Origin: Rapana venosa
Taxonomy: Eukaryota; Mollusca; Gastropoda; Neogastropoda; Muricidae
Assembly (NCBI GenBank): GCA_028751875.1
Contig: CM054135.1
Span: forward strand, 1,782,560-1,846,559
DNA: 64,000 nt
Direction: 5' to 3'
Shown here piece after piece: positions 57,161 through 64,000 of this stretch; within the stretch, counting starts at the first letter, position 1; every line of letters starts with the position of its first letter. A program made the position numbers and the translations under genes. The notes beneath the pieces are model-generated. The model was not told the origin of the DNA, did not search any database, and saw only the letters and a program-made list of their open reading frames with translations.

Positions 57161-57339
57161 AATTGTACATTCACGTTAATAAAGTACAAATAGGTGGATC
57201 AGTGGGAGGGGGGAAGGTGAAGAATGTAATCTAATTAAATTCACAGTAACTCTCCAAATGGTGACTGGCAAATACTTTCTGAAACTGCTACTAGGGCATG
57301 CCACTGGCAGTCACACAGAACACTTTGCATATTTCTATA

Positions 57340-57720
57340 TTTTTTTGCTTAAATCTACTTCTTTGTTTGTATATGAAGCACTGAGCACATGGCAATCAAA
57401 GAACACATGATGGACTGGTATAACAGCAGAACAATTGCAAATAGTATTTTTGGAATATCTAGTTTTCCAAACATTCATATATAGTTTATGGATTATGACA
57501 TCTATATTTTGTGGGCAACCCAGGCGACCAAAATGAAGTAAAAATAAGTTCACACACACAGTGTCTGCAAGAATTGAAATAATTTCAAATGATGATAGAT
57601 TTAGGCCTGTACCATTAATCAGGATGTCACTTGCACATTCGGAGGCTCCGCGAAATGCTAATGAATCTGCCAACTCATTCCAGCAAAGACCTTAGTGTGA
57701 TGGCACCCAGAAAAAATGTA
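57340..57720 (-). pseudogene. LINE RNase H C-terminal remnant
   Basis: Minus strand from about 57,720: a W-V-P-S-H-x-G-L-x-x-N-E-L-A-D-S-L-A block (57,700-57,645), which is the last conserved RNase HI motif with its His and Asp. Then FRGASE, and a Cys/His-containing end (ICNCSAVIPVHHVFFDC) as found after RNase H in I- and Jockey-group LINEs. The RT upstream is not recognisable. The remnant stops at about 57,340. Confidence 0.6.
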
Positions 57721-57729
57721 CCAACTATC

Positions 57730-59960
57730 TTAAGAAGCAAGTGAATGTACGAGGACCTACATAAAAAAAGTAATTTCTCATGTTAGAGTCTCAATGTTTC
57801 AAAGTAAGTAAAACTGATTTTAAATCATCAGAAAAACCGATATTAAATCGTAAGACAAGTGGTTGAAAGATAATTTGATGCCATTAAAATTGCGTATTGT
57901 TCGGGCGTTGTCACAACTTAACCTAACCTATCCTGGAAAGGATGGACCTAGATTGATGTGACTAGCTCTCTGTTCTTAAATCGTCCGCAAGATGTAGTGG
58001 CAGTTGCAGCAATCTCACAAAACACTACTCAGAGGCAAAATATACAAGTAAGACACTTTATTTCACTTTTTTCGCATTAAAAATCTCTATCTAAGCTGAC
58101 GTGCCCAACACCCCGTCTTCCCTTCCTAACACCATAGACCCCTTCCAAAAAAAGCAAAAGAAATCAACAAAAACAACAACAATGCCCTCTCACCATTCAG
58201 AACATGCCCTCAGAACACGCACGATGGGGAAAAGTCAGCTAGGACGGAAGGAAATACGGGGGCTGCTTAACTGAGACTCCGCTGCTGTGCCGATGATGGG
58301 GTGGCCAACCTCGCGAAAACTCCTGGCCATTCCACAAGTGGTTGCAGAAATGGCATCAGAGGTGGCTTCAGAAGCAGCGTTGTTCATGTCCCGATCTTTT
58401 CTCCTTGTGTGAGTAGATAACTCCAGCAGCAGCCTCAGAGGCAGTATTGCTGAAGATCAGGTCAGTGTCTTCTTCCATGGTCGGAGTAGTTCTGCTGGAG
58501 CATCCAACACAACAAGCTGTGCCACGCAATTAATGTCACAAAAAGAGTGTCAACCCCTCCCTCCATCCTGCGCTTTTCCCCACGTTATTAATTTACACCA
58601 TCTCCATCATCGAAATTCCTCCTATGAAGTTGCAGTTGTCAAATGAACATCGATTCACATAAACTGTCAAACAGACATACAAACAAATAGGACATAACCC
58701 GCGACTACTACATTCGAGGGACAAGACAGATTACTGGGGATAGTGTTTCAATCCACCGTCTCATTTATTTTTCGGACCCAATACGATGGCCGAAAACCCC
58801 AGAACTATAAAGAAACAAAAGAATTGTGTGTTGAAAATAATGTCTCTACAAACAAATAGAAATATGTATGTTTGGAAAAATCTACTCCCTCTCTCTTCCC
58901 CCACCCGGGCAGAGTTCAAGAGAAGAGACTATGGCAACAAAACATGAAGTGGTGAGGTCGGGGTTTCCGAACCCCAGTGCTACACCCGCCCACACCAGTT
59001 GGCAAGGTGGGTAAAAACTTGAAAGCAAAGATTTGTTTGTACTTCAACAAATAGTGGTTGACACTTCGGAGTGTTTAAACTGAACAGAATGATTCGAACC
59101 CTTACCCACACACTCCCTACCTCAGGCAGCTCGTGCAGGGCCTACATCTTCCCGGTACCGACCACTGTACATAACCTCCTGCATCGATCAGGAGTTTCTC
59201 TTTGTCTTCCTCCACTGTGGCTGCCGAGCCCAAAGTGTCGCAGTAGCAGGCAATCAGACCTGTACTCACTTTAACACAGGCGAGATGCTACCACGGTTTA
59301 CACCTGCTTTGCATTCCACACTGAAAGCAGAGGCTGTAGGCGCTCACGAATGCCAAGAAAACCAAACAAAGAAATGGGGGGAGGGAAGTGGCGTGGAGGT
59401 AAACAATCTCCTGTAAGTCCCCTTAAAACCACGCCCCTCCCTCCTTGTGCAAGGTGCTAGTCCTTCACCCTGGCTGTCAGGAGAGGTGTAAGTGGGGTGG
59501 AGAAGGGGTGTGAGGATTCGAACCTGGGAATGAGTGGTGACAGGTGTGAATATCAAAAACCATTTTTCAAACCAAAAGGATCTTTCTACTTTCAAATCGG
59601 GTTTAAGAATGTAGCCCCATACAATGCCCAATTCTCAAACAGATCCCTTCGCGTATACATGCAAAGGATTCCAAAGTTGACAGTGTAGATGATTTTGAAC
59701 ATCAATGGTGAGTAGCTTTTATGTATGTCCTTTTTATTTCTTTGGAGTCATTATCAAATGCCCTTGGTAGAGTCTGGGAAATTACTGGTGAAACTAGGAT
59801 GCTTGCTATATCTATACTGTTTTGCTTCATACTGTCTTCGGTATAATTACAATGGGCTGCAGAAAAAATATGTGTTTTTTTTATATCCTTTTGATAAACA
59901 AAGATGTTATCGCGAACAGACTTTGAGAGAGAGCAGGACTTCGAATGATATAACTATTTA
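57730..59960. other. No confident gene; one small Ala/Ser-rich minus-strand ORF trace
   Basis: On the minus strand, ATG 58,478 (MEEDTDLIFSNTASEAAAGV) and, in the next frame, ATG 58,387 (MNNAASEATSDAISATTCGM, stopping at 58,235) read as one frameshifted Ala/Ser/Thr-rich peptide of about 85 residues. No motif known. The rest, including the GC-richer stretch at 58,900-59,530, has no supported exon. Confidence 0.25.
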
Positions 59961-59969
59961 GAAACAGAT

Positions 59970-60240
59970 CGGGTGGTGATCTGGCTGGACGTTAGTCTTT
60001 CGGATGAGACGACAAACCAAGTTTCCATGTGCAATACGCATTTAGCGCACGTAAAAGAACCCACAGCAACAAGAGAGCTGTTCCTGGCATACTTCTGTAG
60101 ACAAGGCCCCTAATGGAGATATAATGACACATAACAACAGGAACTTTTTATAAATGTGGGTGGCGCTGCGCTCAAGGCGATGCACCCTAACGGTGAGAGG
60201 ATATCGAATTTCACGCATGGGAATCGAATGTAACTGAAAG
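59970..60240 (+). mobile_element. SINE B, copy 2, head-truncated
   Basis: Plus strand: AGTCTTTCGGATGAGACGAC and AAACCAAG core (59,992-60,020), GCGCACGTAAAAGAACCCAC (60,047-60,066), CTGTTCCTGGCA, TGGGTGGCGCTG and CGAATTTCACGCAT near the 3' end. No tRNA head. Same family as 40,572-40,973. Confidence 0.82.
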
Positions 60241-60377
60241 TGGTATTCAATTAATTTCAATTCAGTTCAATTCAAGTATCTTTTGAATGAATGTAGTTGC
60301 AGATTAGCAATACAGTTTTTTTTACTCCTTGTCCGGGTGCTGCTGCCTGAGCCTGTACGCGCGCACGCACGCACGAC

Positions 60378-60512
<135 letters not shown>

Positions 60513-60795
60513 CTGTATTTGTGTCCTGCATATTCTGACTTAAGAACCAAGTTTCGGGGTGAGGGGTGGGGGGTGTTCAGCTACAGCCCAACCCACATGT
60601 TATTACAAGTGTCTCATACCAAACAAAGGCACAGTGTCTCAAGGTATACCTTTCGCTCAGTGAAAACGAAATTAAGAACTGACTGGAATTTAATGATGGA
60701 TGCGATGCATTTTGTCATTTTTATTTCAGGGTAAATGTGTCTCCATGGTGTTTAACACTGGGTTCTTGGTGAAATTATTAAAAGTATGTGTGTAA

Positions 60796-60928
<133 letters not shown>

Positions 60929-61557
60929 TATTGCATTGACAAAGCAAGTAATGCTGAAAAGCTACATATTATGTTAACCAGAAGCGGCTCAGATTTCACT
61001 GTAATGGATGTTAACTTATAGCATAAAAAATGATGTTGAAGGTGATGAAGATAATGGTGATGTGTGTCTGGAAGGTAATCACATGATAGTGACAGTGATG
61101 ATGCTCTTAGTCATGACTGATGAGGATGACGATAACGATAATGCCCTTAGTGGTATGTTTTGTATTTGAACATGTTGCATGTCTAGACAATTGATTGAGG
61201 TGGTTTTTTTTCGTTTACTCGTTACCACTCCCCTTTGTACCTTTCACTTGTATTGTGGCCCGAGGCCGAAGTACAATTAAACTGTTCAGAGTTCTCTCTC
61301 TCTCTCTTTTCTCTCTTCGGTTGTTCTTCTAATCAATCACTTTGCTGACGTGTGACTGCTTTATCTGGCCTAGGTGAATCACGATGATCCCTTCATGGAT
61401 CTTCTTGTATTGCAGTGTGAGACAAAGATGTTTTTCTACTGACACACGGTCAACACGTTATGTCCAGCTTCCTTGCTATTCGTGGACACAGCACGAAATA
61501 CAATTAAATTACAGAGTACATCTATTTTCCTTCACCCACACACCCTCCTCACCTCTC
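60929..61557. other. No gene recognised
   Basis: Includes a GATGA-rich stretch (61,030-61,145) and a CT run at 61,295-61,315. No supported ORF. Confidence 0.4.
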
Positions 61558-61702
61558 CACTAGTGCACACCACACACACCAAAACACAACCACGCAACAC
61601 TGCACCACCACACACACCACACACACATCACACGCACACATCTCACACACACACCACACACACTGCACACACACACACACACAGCACACCACACACACAC
61701 AC

Positions 61703-61747
<45 letters not shown>

Positions 61748-61853
61748 CACACACACACACACAACACACACACTGCACACACACACACACACACACCACC
61801 AACACAACACTGACACACACACACACACACGCACACACACACACACACACAAT

Positions 61854-61897
<44 letters not shown>

Positions 61898-61991
61898 CAC
61901 ACACACACACATGCACACACACACACACACACACCAACACACACCACCACCATGCACACACACACACACACAACTGCACACACACACCACA

Positions 61992-62029
<38 letters not shown>

Positions 62030-62141
62030 CACACCACACACCAACACACTGCACCACACACACAACACCACACACCACACAAACATGACACACACACACA
62101 CCACACACACACACACACAACACACACTGCACACACACACA

Positions 62142-62196
<55 letters not shown>

Positions 62197-62213
62197 ACAC
62201 ACACACACACAAA
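61558..62213 (+). repeat. Degenerate (CA)n array, about 655 bases
   Basis: CACA with frequent CACCA, CTGCA and AACAC interruptions. The 150-256 residue ORFs of His-Thr or Cys-Val on the two strands are artefacts of this array. Confidence 0.97.
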
Positions 62214-62217
62214 CTTC

Positions 62218-62927
62218 ACCTTCACCAATCCGTAGCCTTGTAGACCGTTGGGGCACCGCTGAATACTTTGCAAGCAGCTTCCTTCAAGCCTCGCGGACAT
62301 CGCTTTCAATAGCTAATCCTTCCACTCAAGGTCAGTGTACTCCCTGATGCTCTCTTCCCATCGTGTGTTCTGTTTTCCTTTTCACTTCTCTCATTGTACT
62401 GTTCTCTGTAAGACAGTCTTGGTCAGTCCAGCTGTTTGTGTGATATTCCCGCACCAACCCAGTTTTATTTGTAAACTGAAGTCAGGAGCTCTTCATATGG
62501 CCTGATGGCGTTTTAAATTCTGGTTTTCCCTTCCTTGTTAGTCATATGATCTCTGTATGAGATAACTAAGAAGTTTGCAAAGTCATCTCATCTCCATTGC
62601 CTGTATCTTTCTTTGAATGTCTACTGATTTGGTCCACGCTTCACGTGATTACAAAAATATGGACATGACCAGGGAACGCATTGGTCTGATCCCCACGCTG
62701 ATGGTAATGTTCTTGTCGTTGCAGAGAACGTTCAGTTTGGTAATAACAGCTGTGATATGGGCTATTATGCAGAGAATTTCTCGTTTTAATCCTTCATCCG
62801 ATAGTATAGCCCCTGGGTATTCAAAGTTATGGACGTTCTTAATTTTCTTGCCATCTATATTAATGTAAGTGCGGATACCATTGGCACTATTTGTCTTGAG
62901 CTGGGTTTTCTCTGCACTGTTCTGCAC
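62218..62927 (-). mobile_element. LINE ORF2 C-terminal fragment and 3' end
   Basis: Minus strand: KTQLKTNSANGIRTYINIDG, KKIKNVHNFEYPGAILSDEG (62,860-62,800), ITKLNVLCNDKNITISV (about 62,730), MRSLVMSIFL, then traces of MEMR and GLTKTVLQ (about 62,420), ending in a GGTGCCCCAACGGTC block just before the (CA)n array. The end resembles the 48.2-48.6 kb fragment, so probably the same family. Confidence 0.75.
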
Positions 62928-63040
62928 AGCCTATGCCAAACAGGTATCATCAAGGTGACTTGCGGAGTTGACTAGCTTGTGCTCTTTTCCTAATAAGGCC
63001 CGCGGTGTCAATGGCAAAACGTAAATTTGTAATTGTACCA

Positions 63041-63115
63041 GCCGCCATGGTGCAGTGGTTAGCAACTTGGCTTGTGGACTGGAAGGGCGCGGTTTCATTC
63101 CCATAAAAGTCATGG
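63041..63115 (+). mobile_element. tRNA-like SINE head (family C)
   Basis: GCCGCCATGGTGCAGTGGTT contains an A-box-like GCAGTGGTTAGC (63,054-63,065). GGTTTCATTCC (about 63,090-63,100) is a B-box-like match at a tRNA-like spacing. The head differs from SINE A and SINE B. The 3' end of the element was not identified; the unit may run to about 63,350. Confidence 0.55.
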
Positions 63116-63349
63116 GGATTTTCGGACTCTAGCTTGCTCCTACCCACAGTGAGTGTGCTGTAGGCTCATTGGAAAGAATGAGTCAAGCTTTACCCATTTT
63201 ACGGATGCGAGTTTAAGAGTGATGCTCAAATCACCTGACCAACACTGCAGGTGTCTGTATCTCTTGGGCCAGTCGACTCCAGGATAGATTATGAGAGTAA
63301 GCATAGAGTACAACCCTGTCAAGTAGTTTCAAACCATATGCACCTCCAC

Positions 63350-64000
63350 AGCAAAATCATTACGTCATCCCCACTATATTTGATCATCATGCAATAAAAA
63401 CAAATACCTCTAATTGGGTGGCTCCAGTTGCTCTGGTCTACAGTAAGCAAACCCAGCATTACTCAGTCGAGGGTCCAGGGCCCGGTGCTAAAATTAGCCC
63501 CTTCCTTTTACCAAGTCCAAGAGTGGTCAGTTTCTGCTATAACCAGCACCAGCTGGGGTAGAATGGATAGCAGCTGAGAGGAGCTCAAAGTGGGGGAAAC
63601 TGACAGCTGTGGGTCTCATGGTGACCTCAGATTCAGTTTTCCCATACATGTATGTGCCTGTGGTTAGTTGGAGGGATACTGTAGTGGTCACCACTTCAGG
63701 TGGCTCACTCAGTCAGTCACTGAGCTAATACTGTCGGTAGAAGGGGGCCTAGTAGGTGGTGTCCTCCATATGTAAGCCGAGGACAGGAACCACTGAACAC
63801 CACCAAAGTGGCCAAGCAGCAGTGTAGGGCCCCTCTGGCTCGTGACCCCATAGTGGCCTGATATTGATGGGTTCCCTGTGGACTTCTGACCCTAAAGAAG
63901 AGAAATAACGAATCTGGGTACGGCTACGGCTGGGAGAGTAAAATGAGCTATGTGGAAACAGCAGGACAGGAACGTCATAGAAGATAAGGCAGCAAAACGG
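63350..64000. other. No gene recognised
   Basis: No motif-bearing ORF. The G/C-balanced text after 63,640 (repeated GTGGTCACCACT and CCACCAAAGTGGCC style words) suggests the 5' region of another repeat running off the window, but this is only an impression. Confidence 0.3.

Noticed and set aside
61473..62309. ORFs of 150-256 residues of His-Thr or Cys-Val repeats
   Set aside because: They are translations of the (CA)n/(GT)n array; the same applies to Glu-Arg or Ser-Leu ORFs over (GA)n tracts at 54.4, 55.1 and 60.4 kb.

Overview
This is a window of animal nuclear DNA made almost entirely of transposable elements. Several lines point to a marine lophotrochozoan, most likely a gastropod mollusc. 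There are many diverse APE-type LINEs, tRNA-derived SINEs, abundant (CA/GT)n, (GA)n and (ATT)n microsatellites, splice-site-like signals, and no operon-style gene packing. The taxon is inferred from the style of the repeats and is not proven. There is no prokaryotic gene organisation, no rRNA and no CRISPR array.

Layout. 1-3.3 kb: low-complexity DNA, a 32-bp minisatellite and three weak candidate host exons. 3.6-11.2 kb: a plus-strand L2-like LINE (RRM-type ORF1, then endonuclease/reverse transcriptase ORF2, then an (ATT)n 3' tail). Its ORF1 is split by a tRNA-derived SINE. Its ORF2 is split between RT motifs B and C by a 2.5-kb element whose ORF1 carries a 2A ribosome-skipping peptide. 11.2-17.85 kb: a second plus-strand LINE (I/Nimb-like), split by a minus-strand LINE with an 8-bp target-site duplication. 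17,852-18,351: exactly 500 N. 18.35-29.1 kb: the interval 7.06-17.85 kb again, with every nested insertion at the same site. Because it abuts the gap on both sides, it is best read as an unmerged contig overlap and not as a biological duplication. 29.1-33.9 kb: poor-quality consensus with inflated homopolymers. 33.9-36 kb: a possible DIRS-like capsid remnant, a LINE endonuclease fragment and a SINE. 36.1-39.8 kb: a minus-strand LINE ORF2 with a dead YADD box. 41.1-43.8 kb: a minus-strand ORF1-like protein with an unusual domain order: RNase H1-type hybrid-binding domain, CxxC, coiled coil, basic region, SGNH esterase, Arg/Trp/Asn-rich tail. It is interrupted by a SINE whose 3' end is borrowed from the L2 LINE. 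44-47 kb: microsatellites and a candidate membrane-protein first exon. 47.2-49.3 kb: a LINE with a clean 14-bp TSD that itself contains a LINE fragment with a 12-bp TSD. 49.5-53.2 kb: a decayed RTE-like LINE. 54-57.2 kb: a SINE, a 70-bp perfect palindrome and a second L2 copy that preserves the empty site of the 2A element. 57.3-64 kb: an RNase H-bearing LINE remnant, SINE fragments, very long (CA)n tracts and another LINE tail.

How the parts relate. The LINEs supply the enzymes (APE endonuclease and RT). The SINEs have tRNA promoters, and at least one has an L2-type tail, which fits mobilisation by the resident L2 LINE. The most interesting items are the 2A-bearing ORF1-only element, the hybrid-binding-domain/SGNH ORF1, and the SINE families that share a core and swap heads and tails. 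Most coding regions here are frameshifted. Because the two overlapping copies disagree at many single-base indels, part of that decay may be consensus error and not mutation.
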